Shown here: piece after piece, positions 17,793 to 26,718 of the stretch
Position numbering within the stretch: position 1 is the first letter of the stretch
Layout: every line of letters starts with the position of its first letter
Source: Leuconostoc inhae
Lineage (GTDB): Bacteria > Bacillota > Bacilli > Lactobacillales > Lactobacillaceae
Length of the DNA stretch: 64,000 bases
Assembly (NCBI RefSeq): GCF_019656015.1
Contig: NZ_BPKW01000008.1
Location: 1-64,000 of the forward strand
Direction: 5' to 3'
Made by a program: the position numbers and the translations under genes
Notes under the pieces: model-generated
Told to the model about the DNA's origin: nothing
Seen by the model: the letters and a program-made list of their open reading frames with translations, nothing else
The model's database searches: none

Positions 17793-18347
17793 ATGAAAAA
17801 TAGAATAGCGGTACAGACTAAGCGTAGAATTAGGGATGCTTTGTTGACATTATTAAAAGAAGAACAGAACCTAGGGATGATAACCATAGCAACATTGAGT
17901 GATGAGGCAGGTATTTCTCGTAGAACTTTTTATCGCTATTATGCATCTAAAGAAGAAATCTTGACAACCTATATCACCAGTTTGATCAATGAATACATTG
18001 TAGAATTAAAGCAAAGTCATCCAGAAAAATTTGAAGATTTGGTCGTTTTTTTCTTCAACTTTTGGACGCAGTATGCGGACGAATTATCGATTTTTCAAAA
18101 AGCAGGACTATTTTCAATTATTGTGGAAACAAGTAACAAGGTACTGCCTGATCTATATCCGACTGTTGGTGCACCGTGGCAGATCGCATCAAAAAATCAG
18201 CAAGATATTGTGTATGCAATAAGATACGGTATTGGTGGTTTTTGGAATGTGCTGAGTCAATGGTTAGCATTTGATAGAGAAAATGTGAGTGTGCCAGAAT
18301 TATCACATATGTTGTTAAATGCCATGAATTCAGCAAGAGAGAAATAA
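17793..18347 (+). CDS. TetR-family regulator
   Basis: 184 aa. HTH in ITIATLSDEAGISRRTFYRYYASKEEIL (about residues 28-56); the C-terminal part resembles the TetR_C group seen with efflux pumps (DhaS-like length). AAAGGAGAG precedes ATG. Divergent from the DHA2 exporter, which it probably represses. Confidence 0.88.
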   Translation: MKNRIAVQTKRRIRDALLTLLKEEQNLGMITIATLSDEAGISRRTFYRYYASKEEILTTYITSLINEYIVELKQSHPEKFEDLVVFFFNFWTQYADELSIFQKAGLFSIIVETSNKVLPDLYPTVGAPWQIASKNQQDIVYAIRYGIGGFWNVLSQWLAFDRENVSVPELSHMLLNAMNSAREK

Positions 18348-18446
18348 AAAATTCCTGATACAAAACGTGTTAACTATTTGATTTAATAATAGGGACAACA
18401 ACTGTCCGGTAAATTAATTGAAACAATTGGACCGCAACAAACATGA

Positions 18447-18501
18447 TATAATATTCTTTAACGAAAAAGCCACGAACAATGTGTGTTCGTGGCTTTTTTA
18501 A
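18447..18501 (+). terminator. Terminator with a promoter-like box just upstream
   Basis: AAAAAGCCACGAACA and TGTTCGTGGCTTTTT form a near-perfect hairpin with a 5-base loop (18464-18500). TATAAT lies at 18447-18452, only about 12 bases before the stem. The hairpin may simply end the tetR transcript. If the box is used, it would make a very short RNA or an early-terminated leader for the transporter. The CGAACA...TGTTCG core could also bind a protein. Confidence 0.6.
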
Positions 18502-18523
18502 AAATATTTTAGAAAGTGGAATT

Positions 18524-18548
18524 GCGTGAGTCGTCTCACGACTCATGC
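18524..18548 (+). promoter_or_regulatory. Hairpin directly before the transporter start
   Basis: GCGTGAGTCGT pairs with ACGACTCATGC (one G-U) around CTC. It ends 14 bases before ATG 18563, which has no recognisable Shine-Dalgarno sequence. Possible translational control element. Confidence 0.35.
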
Positions 18549-18562
18549 TTTGGTAAAATATA

Positions 18563-20119
18563 ATGACCGAATTAACACCAGTCATTGAGATGCGACATAT
18601 TATCAAAAAATTTGGTAATTTTGCAGCCAATGATGACATTAACCTACAAGTCCAACAAGGTGAAATTCACGCGTTACTTGGTGAGAACGGTGCTGGAAAA
18701 TCAACATTAATGAACATTCTAACAGGCTTGTTGCAGCCCACGTCAGGAAAAATTCTGATTAATGGTAAACAAGTGACAGTTGATTCACCATCAAAATCTG
18801 ATGCGCTCGGGATTGGTATGGTACACCAACACTTTATGTTGATTGATGCTTTTACCGTAACAGAAAATATTATGTTAGGGTCAGAAATTACTAAGGGTTT
18901 CTCGCTTGATACTAAAACGGCAGCCCAAAAAATCAAACAATTGTCTGAACAGTATGGGTTACAAGTCGACCCTTATGCTAAAATTTCAGATATTTCAGTT
19001 GGTCAACAACAGCGTGTTGAGATCTTAAAAACACTATATCGTGGCGCTGATATTTTGATATTTGATGAACCAACTGCTGTGCTAACGCCACAGGAAATTG
19101 ATGAATTAATTACAATTTTCCATAACTTAGCCAAAGAAGGTAAGTCAATTATCTTAATTACACATAAACTCGATGAAATTCGTGCTGCTGCGGATACGGT
19201 GACGGTTATTCGTGCAGGCAAGTCAATTGAGACCTTCCCAGTTGCTGGTGTATCGTCACAGGAGTTAGCTGACCTCATGGTCGGTCGCGAAGTGCATTTT
19301 AAAACGGTTAAAGAGACAGTCGAAGTTGGGGAAACAATCCTTAAAATTGATAAAATTGAAGTCCAAAATGCGCGTGGTGTTGCGGCTGTTAAAGATTTCT
19401 CATTAGCAGTTAAGGCGGGCGAGATCGTTGGTATTGCCGGCATTGATGGCAACGGTCAAACTGAATTAGTCCAAGGTATTACTGGACTAACGAAAGTGCA
19501 ATCCGGTGCTGTGCTGTTACATGGTAAAGATATGACGAATAAAACACCACGTCAAATTACTGAAACGGGTGTTGGGCATATCCCAGAAGATCGCTTACGT
19601 TTTGGTATGGAAGTTGATATGACTTTATCCGAAAACTTAGCATTGCAAACGTACTACAAATCACCACTTTCAAAAGCTGGGGTGCTACAACCAGCTGAAA
19701 TGGATAAATTAGCTCAAAAGTTAGTTAAAGAATTTGATGTGCGTTCAGCTGGTATCCAAGTGACTGCGGGCTCAATGTCTGGTGGTAATCAGCAAAAAGC
19801 AGTTATTGCACGTGAGTTAAATCGTGACAATGACCTTATCATTGCTGCCCAACCCACACGTGGATTAGATGTTGGTGCTGTTGAGTATATACATCAACGT
19901 CTTATTGCGCAACGAAATGCAGGCAAAGCAGTCTTGGTTGTCAGCTTTGAGTTAGATGAAATATTGAACTTATCAGATCGTATTGCTGTGATTAATGCCG
20001 GTCAAATTGTTGGTATTGTTAATGCAAAAGATACAAATAAACAAGAATTAGGGTTGTTAATGACGGGAATGAGTTTAACAGATGCACGTGCAGCACTTAA
20101 AGAAAAGGTGAATGCCTAA
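18563..20119 (+). CDS. Nucleoside/sugar-type ABC transporter ATPase (NupA/YufO-like)
   Basis: A fused double ATPase (518 aa). Domain 1 has Walker A GENGAGKST (about residue 38), signature SVGQQQRVEILK and Walker B ILIFDEPT. Domain 2 has a degenerate Walker A (GIDGNGQTEL), signature SGGNQQKAVIARE and IIAAQPTRGLDV. This is the RbsA/YufO layout of nucleoside importers with two permeases. The ATG overlaps no good ribosome-binding site. The next gene starts at its stop (TAATG). Confidence 0.9.
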   Translation: MTELTPVIEMRHIIKKFGNFAANDDINLQVQQGEIHALLGENGAGKSTLMNILTGLLQPTSGKILINGKQVTVDSPSKSDALGIGMVHQHFMLIDAFTVTENIMLGSEITKGFSLDTKTAAQKIKQLSEQYGLQVDPYAKISDISVGQQQRVEILKTLYRGADILIFDEPTAVLTPQEIDELITIFHNLAKEGKSIILITHKLDEIRAAADTVTVIRAGKSIETFPVAGVSSQELADLMVGREVHFKTVKETVEVGETILKIDKIEVQNARGVAAVKDFSLAVKAGEIVGIAGIDGNGQTELVQGITGLTKVQSGAVLLHGKDMTNKTPRQITETGVGHIPEDRLRFGMEVDMTLSENLALQTYYKSPLSKAGVLQPAEMDKLAQKLVKEFDVRSAGIQVTAGSMSGGNQQKAVIARELNRDNDLIIAAQPTRGLDVGAVEYIHQRLIAQRNAGKAVLVVSFELDEILNLSDRIAVINAGQIVGIVNAKDTNKQELGLLMTGMSLTDARAALKEKVNA

Positions 20120-21255
20120 TGACAACACAAAAAAATTCGCTTTCAGTTGCCCTATTTTCTGTTCTTTTTGGCCTCATTATCGGGGCTATCATTATGCTAG
20201 TGTTTGGTTATAATCCAATCGCCGGTTATATGGCATTACTTGGTTCTGCTTTTGGATCGATGCAAGATATTGGTGGTGTTTTAACACAAATGACGCCATT
20301 AATATTAACGGCGTTAGGTTTCACAGTGGCTCAAACAGCTGGCTTCTTTAATATCGGCTTATCTGGTCAAGCATTAGCTGGTTGGGTTGGCGCTGTTTGG
20401 TACAGTCTTAGTTTTCCAGATATGCCAGTTTACCTGATGATTCCTAGTGCCTTGATTATAGGTGCTGGTTTAGGTGCCCTAGCAGGGGCTATTCCAGGTT
20501 GGCTACGGGCACAATTTGGTGCCAGTGAAGTGATTGTTACTATTATGATGAATTATATTCTATTATTTTTAGGTAATAACATTTTACAAAATACGATGTC
20601 TAAAGGCATTAAAGAATCTGCTGAGACCACAAAACAAGTTGGGGCAAATGCTTCTTTGCAAATGAAATGGTTAACTGATTTAACCCAAGGTTCTAGTATT
20701 TCAGCGGGTATCTTCATTTCATTAATTATGATTGTTGTGGTGTGGTTTATCATGACAAAAACGACACTTGGCTTTGAAATTCGTGCAGTTGGTTTGAACC
20801 CAGATGCAGCAAAGTACGCAGGTATGTCAGCTAAACGCAATGCAGTTGTCGCCATGGCTATTTCTGGTGGTTTGGCTGGCTTAGCCGGCACAATTGAAGG
20901 TCTAGGTAATTATCTGAACTTCTTTACACAAAATGGGTCGCCAGCTATTGGATTTGATGGTATGGCGGTTGCCTTATTAGGTGGCGGCTCATACCTCGGT
21001 ATTCTTGGCGCTGCGGCTATCTTATCCATATTAAAAATTGGTGGTTTGGGTATGCCAATGTCTTCTGGGGTACCATTTGAATTAGTTGATATTGTGACGG
21101 CATCGATTATTTTCTTCGTGGGTGCCAGTTATTTGATTAAGCTCATGCAAGCACGTATTAAAGCCATGGATGAAAAAGCCGCCCAAACAACTAAAGCTAA
21201 AAAATTAGCAACTGTTGGTTCGACAAACGACAGTAATCAGAAGGACGGTGAATAA
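20119..21255 (+). CDS. Nucleoside ABC transporter permease 1 (NupB/YufP-like)
   Basis: 378-aa BPD_transp_2 permease with about ten hydrophobic segments and the conserved GLNPDAAKYAGMS and GGLAGLAGTIEG cytoplasmic stretches. The hydrophilic C-terminal tail is rich in Lys/Thr/Asn. Heterodimer with the next permease is expected. No BMP-type lipoprotein is next to this operon, so the substrate-binding protein must be elsewhere. Confidence 0.9.
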   Translation: MTTQKNSLSVALFSVLFGLIIGAIIMLVFGYNPIAGYMALLGSAFGSMQDIGGVLTQMTPLILTALGFTVAQTAGFFNIGLSGQALAGWVGAVWYSLSFPDMPVYLMIPSALIIGAGLGALAGAIPGWLRAQFGASEVIVTIMMNYILLFLGNNILQNTMSKGIKESAETTKQVGANASLQMKWLTDLTQGSSISAGIFISLIMIVVVWFIMTKTTLGFEIRAVGLNPDAAKYAGMSAKRNAVVAMAISGGLAGLAGTIEGLGNYLNFFTQNGSPAIGFDGMAVALLGGGSYLGILGAAAILSILKIGGLGMPMSSGVPFELVDIVTASIIFFVGASYLIKLMQARIKAMDEKAAQTTKAKKLATVGSTNDSNQKDGE

Positions 21256-21257
21256 AT

Positions 21258-22214
21258 ATGACATTAATGGCGATGTTAGCACTTATTATTTCTAGTACAT
21301 TAGTTTATTCTGCACCGTTAATTTTCACGTCAATTGGGGGTACTTTTTCCGAACGCGCTGGTGTTGTTAACGTGGGTTTGGAAGGTATCATGGGGATGGG
21401 CGCATTTGCCGCCGTGGTCTTTAACCTGACATTTGCAGGTACTTTAGGCGCTGCAACACCTTGGTTAGGGTTACTAGCTGGTGCAGTTGTCGGACTATTG
21501 TTTTCGTTACTGCACGCAGTTGCGACAGTCACATTACGTGCTGATCATGTTATTTCCGGAACAGTGATTAACTTGATGGCACCAGCGTTGGGTGTGTTCT
21601 TAATTAAAGTACTTTACGGAAAAGGCCAAACGGCACCCATTGCACAAGATTTTGGTTATGCGTCGGTACCAGGTTTGTCAAAAATCCCTTTCTTGGGACA
21701 ATTGTTTTTTGAAAAGACGTCTGGACCCGCATGGTTAGCAATACTTGTTGCGGTCATTTCTTGGTATATTATTTTCAAAACAAAATTTGGGTTGCGTTTA
21801 CGATCAGTTGGTGAAAATCCACAAGCAGCTGATACACTTGGATTAAGCGTGGCACGGTTACGTTATTCAGGTGTGATGATTTCTGGGCTACTTGGCGGTG
21901 TTGGTGGTGCCGTTGTGGCGCAATCAATCTCATTAAATTATTCAGCCAGCACCATTGTTGGTCAAGGGTTTATGGCAATGGCGGCCATGATATTTGGTCG
22001 TTGGAATCCGATCGGGGCGCTATTTGCTTCACTTTTCTTCGGGTTGTCACAATCATTAGCAGTGGTTGGTGCACAATTACCAGGATTGAACACTATTCCA
22101 TCTATATGGCTACAAATTGCACCTTATATCCTAACAATTATTGTGCTTGTGTTCTTCTTTGGAAAGACACGGGCACCTAAGGCGGATGGTGTGAATTATA
22201 TTAAGGCAGCTTAG
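21258..22214 (+). CDS. Nucleoside ABC transporter permease 2 (NupC/YufQ-like)
   Basis: 318-aa permease, shorter than permease 1. Conserved FTSIGGTFSERAGVVNVGLEGIMGMGA at the N terminus and RSVGENPQAADTLGLSV in the middle are the typical marks of YufQ-type subunits. Last gene of the operon and followed by a strong terminator. Confidence 0.9.
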   Translation: MTLMAMLALIISSTLVYSAPLIFTSIGGTFSERAGVVNVGLEGIMGMGAFAAVVFNLTFAGTLGAATPWLGLLAGAVVGLLFSLLHAVATVTLRADHVISGTVINLMAPALGVFLIKVLYGKGQTAPIAQDFGYASVPGLSKIPFLGQLFFEKTSGPAWLAILVAVISWYIIFKTKFGLRLRSVGENPQAADTLGLSVARLRYSGVMISGLLGGVGGAVVAQSISLNYSASTIVGQGFMAMAAMIFGRWNPIGALFASLFFGLSQSLAVVGAQLPGLNTIPSIWLQIAPYILTIIVLVFFFGKTRAPKADGVNYIKAA

Positions 22215-22262
22215 TTGTTGGTATGTGAGTTAAAAGACGTTATACTTTTTAACAAAAAATTG

Positions 22263-22318
22263 CAATAAGGCACAATAGTTTTGATCAGTAAATCAAAACT
22301 ATTGTGCCTTATTTTTTA
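22263..22318 (+). terminator. Terminator of the nucleoside transporter operon
   Basis: A perfect stem of about 22 bases, AATAAGGCACAATAG... with its complement, ends in T6. Confidence 0.92.
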
Positions 22319-22594
22319 TATGTATTACACTAAGTTAATATTATTAAAATTATATATAATTTATCACATTTATATAGACGCTGTACGCGGATTTCTGAGT
22401 AAAATCAAATACTGCACGTTTTAAATAACGTAGTTATTTACGAAGAAGTGAGTGGTAAAAATTATAATTGTAAATATTTTCACGAAGCTCAAAATTGAAT
22501 TATTTATTAATAATTTAATTAAAAATTTAATTTTCATTGACAAGTTTTATATTAACCTGTAATATTATATTTCTATTGAAAAGGAGGATTTTTA
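22319..22594 (+). promoter_or_regulatory. AT-rich promoter region of the secreted-protein operon
   Basis: TTGACA (22537-22542), 17-base spacer and TAATAT (22560-22565) form a good promoter. AAAGGAGG lies 7 bases before the ATG. The preceding 200 bases are AT-rich without genes. Confidence 0.7.
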
Positions 22595-23023
22595 ATGAAT
22601 AGAGTGAAACAACTTTGTTTAACTACGCTGGGAGCTGCAATACTGACTACGGGATTTCTAGTAACATCACCAAATGTTAATGTATCAGCAGAGAATATTT
22701 ATACTGGTCATCAAGAATTTAGATGGAATAGCCCGACAGATTGGAGTTATAACCAGCAAAAATGGACGACATCAGCATATAAATTATATGCGACAAAAAT
22801 GTCTGTGCCATCTTATAGAGCCACAGCTTGGGGACATTCTTATCTAGCTGGTCGTACTGGGAACGCTGATGTTTCTGAAGGACGAAGCTATGTTGTTAGG
22901 CCATATAGCAATATATATCTTTATAATAAGTTAGTGGAGTGGTATGGTACTGGGAATAACGCATTTATTAATGCGTATTCCCAAAATAACGGCAGTGCTG
23001 ATGGTAGTTGGTACGCGGATTGA
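22595..23023 (+). CDS. Small Sec-secreted protein, bacteriocin-like candidate
   Basis: A 142-aa protein with a classical signal peptide (positive start, hydrophobic core, likely cleavage after NVSA near residue 32). The mature part of about 110 residues is rich in aromatic residues, Ser, Asn and Gly, lacks Cys, and ends GSWYAD. The pattern resembles the small secreted proteins found with ABC transporters in Firmicutes (DUF2712/lactococcin 972-like associations), but I cannot assign a family firmly. The operon downstream encodes only membrane and ABC proteins, which fits a secreted toxin with self-protection. Confidence 0.6.
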   Translation: MNRVKQLCLTTLGAAILTTGFLVTSPNVNVSAENIYTGHQEFRWNSPTDWSYNQQKWTTSAYKLYATKMSVPSYRATAWGHSYLAGRTGNADVSEGRSYVVRPYSNIYLYNKLVEWYGTGNNAFINAYSQNNGSADGSWYAD

Positions 23024-23032
23024 TGCAAAAAT

Positions 23033-23062
23033 ATCTGTGAATTCTATTCATGGATTTTTTTT
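23033..23062 (+). terminator. Intra-operon (leaky) terminator
   Basis: ATCTGTGAAT pairs with ATTCATGGAT (two G-U pairs), loop TCT, followed by a T-run. It lies between the secreted-protein gene and the transporter genes, so it would lower expression of the latter. Confidence 0.6.
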
Positions 23063-23094
23063 ATGATTAATAATGATATACATGGGGAAGTAAA

Positions 23095-23892
23095 ATGAAT
23101 TTTTGGATGCATCGATTCAAATTAAAACAATATTTTATAGGCATAACAATTGCTATAGCTATTGTTATTTTTCACGCTGGTTCAACAATTTTAAACATTT
23201 GGTCATTTTTCGATCAATCACCTTTTTTATTTACACCATTTACAAAATGGATTTCAATTGATTCTGGACCAATAACATTACTTTTATTTTTGAGTTTACC
23301 ACTTTTGTGTTGTTTATCAGGTAGTCAAATATATATTGATGATATTGAATCTGGTTTCGTTTGGCATGTTGTTCAAAAAAGACCGTTAAAAAAATATATA
23401 TTAAGTATTGAAGTCATTTCTTTTTTGAGTGGTTTTATAACTGTCTTTATCCCACTGTTAATAGATTTTGTTATTTTATGGTTTTTTCTACCGTATTTAT
23501 TGCCGAATTTAGTTGTTAACGAAAATTTAACCGTATTAAATGCAACAACTTTTTTTGCTAATACATATTACACCAAGCCAGTATTATTTGTAATTTTTTA
23601 TATTTTACTGCCGTCATTTTTTGGCGGTATGTATGCTTTATTTTCGACTATGATTGCAAGTTTTACAGGAAAAAAATTCCTAAGTGTCACAGCTAGTTTT
23701 CTAGTTATATCTGTACTATCTGTCATATCGGGAATTTTACCCGATATATTTTATGCGCCAAACCTAATTTCCATAGCTTCCAGTCCTGTTTACTTACCAA
23801 ACTTTCTGCGGGTTATTTCTAGCTATCTGATTACAATGTTATTTATCTCTATAGCAATCATATTTGGAGTCAGACGTCATGTTAATCAATAA
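23095..23892 (+). CDS. Six-helix ABC-2-like membrane protein
   Basis: 265 aa with about six hydrophobic segments. The motif IYIDDIESGFVWHVVQKRP after helix 2 resembles the cytoplasmic loop of ABC-2 permeases. First of three consecutive membrane genes that precede an ATPase gene. Export or self-immunity is inferred from context. It overlaps the next gene by 14 bases. Confidence 0.6.
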   Translation: MNFWMHRFKLKQYFIGITIAIAIVIFHAGSTILNIWSFFDQSPFLFTPFTKWISIDSGPITLLLFLSLPLLCCLSGSQIYIDDIESGFVWHVVQKRPLKKYILSIEVISFLSGFITVFIPLLIDFVILWFFLPYLLPNLVVNENLTVLNATTFFANTYYTKPVLFVIFYILLPSFFGGMYALFSTMIASFTGKKFLSVTASFLVISVLSVISGILPDIFYAPNLISIASSPVYLPNFLRVISSYLITMLFISIAIIFGVRRHVNQ

Positions 23893-24589
23893 ATTTATTG
23901 CTAGAAAAAAAACGAGCATACAACGAATAGCGGGATTGTTAATTTTTATGACGTGGACTGTTTTATGTCTTTTGGGTATTTTGAGTGCAACTAGTCATTT
24001 AAAATCTGAACATAATTTATTCGAACTTTTTTTTACTGCGATTCAAAACCCTAGAAATCAATTGCAGTATGGCATACCTTTAATGATTGTGATGGCTTTA
24101 ATCATGTTCATTAAGCCTACGGCACATGAGATTTATAGTTTAGTTAATAATAAGTCTTTGGGAAAATTTATATGGCGCTATTCTTTTAAAATAGCTTTAC
24201 TGTTTTTATGGGGATCAATGACAGCCTTACTTATTTTTTATGTACTGATTCAAGATCATGACTATGTTATCAAGCAGAGTACAATTATTTTCAGTTTGAT
24301 ACTTTTAGTATTATATTTTCTGAGTATATTCACTTTAGTATTATTGTTAAATTTTATAACTGTTCTATTCAGTAAATTAATTGGGCTAACGTTCGGATTC
24401 ATATTACTTTTTTTTGAAAATTTTTTATTCACAAATCTGCATGTCACGTTATTTTTTTCTCGTGGTTTGTGGATAGATCCTAAAAGTTATAATAGCTTAC
24501 TAATCTTTAATTTTCTTATTTTTTCAGTATATTTATATTGTATCTACCATTCAAATAAGCTGATTGAAAAAGTGGGTATAAAATTATGA
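23879..24589 (+). CDS. Membrane protein of the secreted-protein/ABC operon
   Basis: About 236 aa, six predicted hydrophobic segments and no recognised motif. ATG 23879 is used (GGAG 10 bases upstream); a TTG further upstream also exists. It overlaps both neighbours, showing translational coupling. It is probably a permease subunit of the same transporter. Confidence 0.55.
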   Translation: MLINKFIARKKTSIQRIAGLLIFMTWTVLCLLGILSATSHLKSEHNLFELFFTAIQNPRNQLQYGIPLMIVMALIMFIKPTAHEIYSLVNNKSLGKFIWRYSFKIALLFLWGSMTALLIFYVLIQDHDYVIKQSTIIFSLILLVLYFLSIFTLVLLLNFITVLFSKLIGLTFGFILLFFENFLFTNLHVTLFFSRGLWIDPKSYNSLLIFNFLIFSVYLYCIYHSNKLIEKVGIKL

Positions 24590-25248
24590 AGCTACAGCAC
24601 TATTATTTATTATTAAAAAGAAATCGTATTTTGTATTGGGAGCAAATACGCCTCAAGTTTGTAATTGTCACGCTTGTTTACGTGATGCTTTTGCTACAAG
24701 GAAGGTATCAGCAGCAATTTTATGGCATTTTTTATGGTGTCGTACAAGCACCAAATGATTTCGTCATGCCAGTTCAATGGTTTTTAATGATGTTATTGCC
24801 GAGTATTGTTGTTGGTGACAGTTTCAATCAATTAGTGAAAATAGAATATCCCTTATTGAATGGTGTGGGATTGGGCATGTATGTTTTCAGTATATTTCAA
24901 ATCATAGCTGAAATGTTGTTTATGTTTTGGCTATTATGGATTCTAATACCTGGAAGTAATCATTATTATTGGTTTAGTTTGATTTTGTTTTTAAATGTCA
25001 ATTTGGGCACATTCATTTTCTCATTAATCAGTTTGTTTTTACCACCAGCTATTGTATATTTTATAGCTATACTGTTAACAATGATGACAATTGCCGATAA
25101 TAATTTGCCAATACTATCTCAATTTATGCTTAGCCGGTTTGATTCAAATTTAATGGTTAACTTGATTAACACAGTTATTTTGATTTTAATCGTGATTATA
25201 CTGTTTAGTTGCATTCGATTGATAGAATTTACACAGATAAGGAAATAA
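24586..25248 (+). CDS. Membrane protein of the secreted-protein/ABC operon
   Basis: 220 aa, about six hydrophobic segments. The start overlaps the previous stop (ATGA-type). Its central DSFNQLVKIEYPLLNGVGL loop resembles the elbow region of ABC-2-type permeases. Two bases separate its stop from the ATPase start. Confidence 0.55.
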   Translation: MKLQHYYLLLKRNRILYWEQIRLKFVIVTLVYVMLLLQGRYQQQFYGIFYGVVQAPNDFVMPVQWFLMMLLPSIVVGDSFNQLVKIEYPLLNGVGLGMYVFSIFQIIAEMLFMFWLLWILIPGSNHYYWFSLILFLNVNLGTFIFSLISLFLPPAIVYFIAILLTMMTIADNNLPILSQFMLSRFDSNLMVNLINTVILILIVIILFSCIRLIEFTQIRK

Positions 25249-25250
25249 AA

Positions 25251-25907
25251 ATGACACAACTTGTTGTTGAACTACGCAATGTTAATAAAAAATTTAGAGG
25301 GAAACATGTGCTTCATAACATAAATTTAAAGGTTTATGAGAATAAGGTCTATGGGTTTAGTGGTCCCAATGGTGCTGGAAAAACGCTGACATTCAAAACA
25401 ATATTAGGGTTTATCAAACCATCCAATGGTGAAGTAATTGTTGAAGGTAAACGAATAAGAAAAGATACGATGTTTGCTGAAAATATTGGTTTTTCAATGC
25501 AAGAATATGGCGTATTAGGAGATAAAACAGCGACAGAAAATCTAATTTTGCTCAATATGTTGAATAATAATGCAGAGACATCTGATATGAGTATGCAACA
25601 ATTATTGTCATATGTTGGTTTGGACCATCACAATAACGATAAGATTAAGAACTATTCACTTGGTATGAAGCAAAGATTATCAATAGCGGTTGCGCTTTTA
25701 AATGATAATGATATTTTAATATTTGATGAACCGACTAACGCATTAGATGATTCGGGACAAGAATTTCTTGTTGCGCTGGTTAACGATTTAAAGTTAAAGG
25801 GTAAGACGATTTTGATATCCAGCCATGATAAAACTTTTTTGAATCAAGTTTCTGATCATATTTTTAAGTTTAATGAAGGCACTATTGTCGGTGAACAAGT
25901 ACTATGA
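25251..25907 (+). CDS. ABC transporter ATPase
   Basis: 218 aa from ATG 25251 (AAGGAAAT upstream). Walker A GPNGAGKT, signature YSLGMKQRLSIAVALL, Walker B ILIFDEPTNALD and H-loop SSHD are all present. It resembles the bacitracin/lantibiotic-immunity type of export ATPase (BcrA/LanF group). It would power the three membrane proteins upstream. Confidence 0.88.
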   Translation: MTQLVVELRNVNKKFRGKHVLHNINLKVYENKVYGFSGPNGAGKTLTFKTILGFIKPSNGEVIVEGKRIRKDTMFAENIGFSMQEYGVLGDKTATENLILLNMLNNNAETSDMSMQQLLSYVGLDHHNNDKIKNYSLGMKQRLSIAVALLNDNDILIFDEPTNALDDSGQEFLVALVNDLKLKGKTILISSHDKTFLNQVSDHIFKFNEGTIVGEQVL

Positions 25908-26383
25908 AAAAGTATGTATTAATAGTTATCATTTGTTTATTAGTGCTATTGCTTATGGTTAGGTCGCAAATGCAAAAAAAATATGTTGGATTTGGGATTA
26001 ATCAAACCAGTGTCAATCTAGAAAAATCTGATTTTGTGTTAAATAAAAACATTATTTTATTACAGAACCAACAAAAAATAATCAAGCACGGCGTTGATGA
26101 AAATGCTGATTTATATATGGCAAATTTAACAGTCAATGTTACAAATCCCAATATGACATTCCCAGTTGAGTCTTTTCGATTATATTCTGAAAAAAGCGGG
26201 CAACCATATGCGCCAAATAGTTTTCTGAAATTTAAAATTAATGGTAGGGAAGATAGTAAAAAATTGACTTTAGGTCGCAATAAAATCGAAATGACAACAC
26301 CGATTTTGAATAAGGCAACGCGATACTATCTTGTTTTTGTTAGACATAGTCACGAAACATTCGATTTAACTCAGATCAATTAA
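25904..26383 (+). CDS. Membrane-anchored extracellular protein of the ABC operon
   Basis: 159 aa. Residues 4-20 form one membrane helix; the rest is a predicted outside beta-rich domain with regular NxT/NPN stretches. It is not a lipoprotein because there is no lipobox Cys. It overlaps the ATPase stop by four bases. Perhaps an immunity or accessory factor; function unknown. Confidence 0.5.
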   Translation: MKKYVLIVIICLLVLLLMVRSQMQKKYVGFGINQTSVNLEKSDFVLNKNIILLQNQQKIIKHGVDENADLYMANLTVNVTNPNMTFPVESFRLYSEKSGQPYAPNSFLKFKINGREDSKKLTLGRNKIEMTTPILNKATRYYLVFVRHSHETFDLTQIN

Positions 26384-26431
26384 TACATTAGTGCGTGCAA
26401 TAATTTATAATTTTAAAGCCAAAAAGTATAT

Positions 26432-26440
26432 ATGGTATAC
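26432..26440 (+). promoter_or_regulatory. Extended -10 promoter of the holin-like toxin
   Basis: TGGTATACT is an extended -10 box. The toxin frame begins about 100 bases downstream, leaving a long structured 5' leader typical of type I toxins. Confidence 0.5.
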
Positions 26441-26543
26441 TAGTAACACAGCGTTATAAGTTAAGTGGTGGCTATCCTGAAATGGCGGTGGTGCGTATGG
26501 TGTTAAAACCGGTGTATCAGATTCTAGGAAAGGAAAAGCCCTT

Positions 26544-26645
26544 GTGTCTATTGCTTCAGCTATAGGACTTATGTTCAGTTTTGGTATGTTTATCATTGCT
26601 TTGCTAAGCCTTATAATATTGATAATTAACAGCACAAAAAAATAA
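26544..26645 (+). CDS. Holin-like type I toxin peptide, 33 aa
   Basis: GTG 26544 has AAAGGAAAAG upstream. The peptide VSIASAIGLMFSFGMFIIA... has the LMxxFGMFIIALLSLI core and a Lys-Lys end. That is the pattern of the short 'putative holin-like toxin' family of Gram-positive bacteria (Hol_Tox; TxpA/BsrG-like). It has one membrane helix. The 3' end is overlapped by a convergent antisense RNA candidate. Confidence 0.8.
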   Translation: MSIASAIGLMFSFGMFIIALLSLIILIINSTKK

Positions 26646-26698
26646 CCGCTTAACTTTGACGAATAACGGTTATTAATTAACAGTTATGATAGTCACTA
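26636..26698 (-). ncRNA. Candidate antisense RNA antitoxin
   Basis: On the minus strand a TTGTAA -35 (complement of 26727-26732), 16-base spacer and TACTAT -10 (complement of 26705-26710) predict a start near 26698. The stem AATAACCG/CGGTTATT (26641-26674), followed by a U-run within the toxin's last codons, predicts termination at about 26636. The RNA would overlap the toxin mRNA 3' part, as in BsrG/SR4-type systems. Confidence 0.6.
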
Positions 26699-26718
26699 TT
26701 TGATATAGTAACGTTGTG

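Noticed and set aside
18447-18562. Purine riboswitch before the nucleoside importer
   Set aside because: The aptamer loops and junction are absent; only simple hairpins are seen.
20553-20891. Minus-strand 112-codon frame in the permease gene
   Set aside because: Composition follows the complement of the real gene; no start site.
26405-26635. Minus-strand 76-codon frame across the toxin
   Set aside because: Covers the toxin and its promoter antisense, has no start signal, and ends within AT-rich leader.
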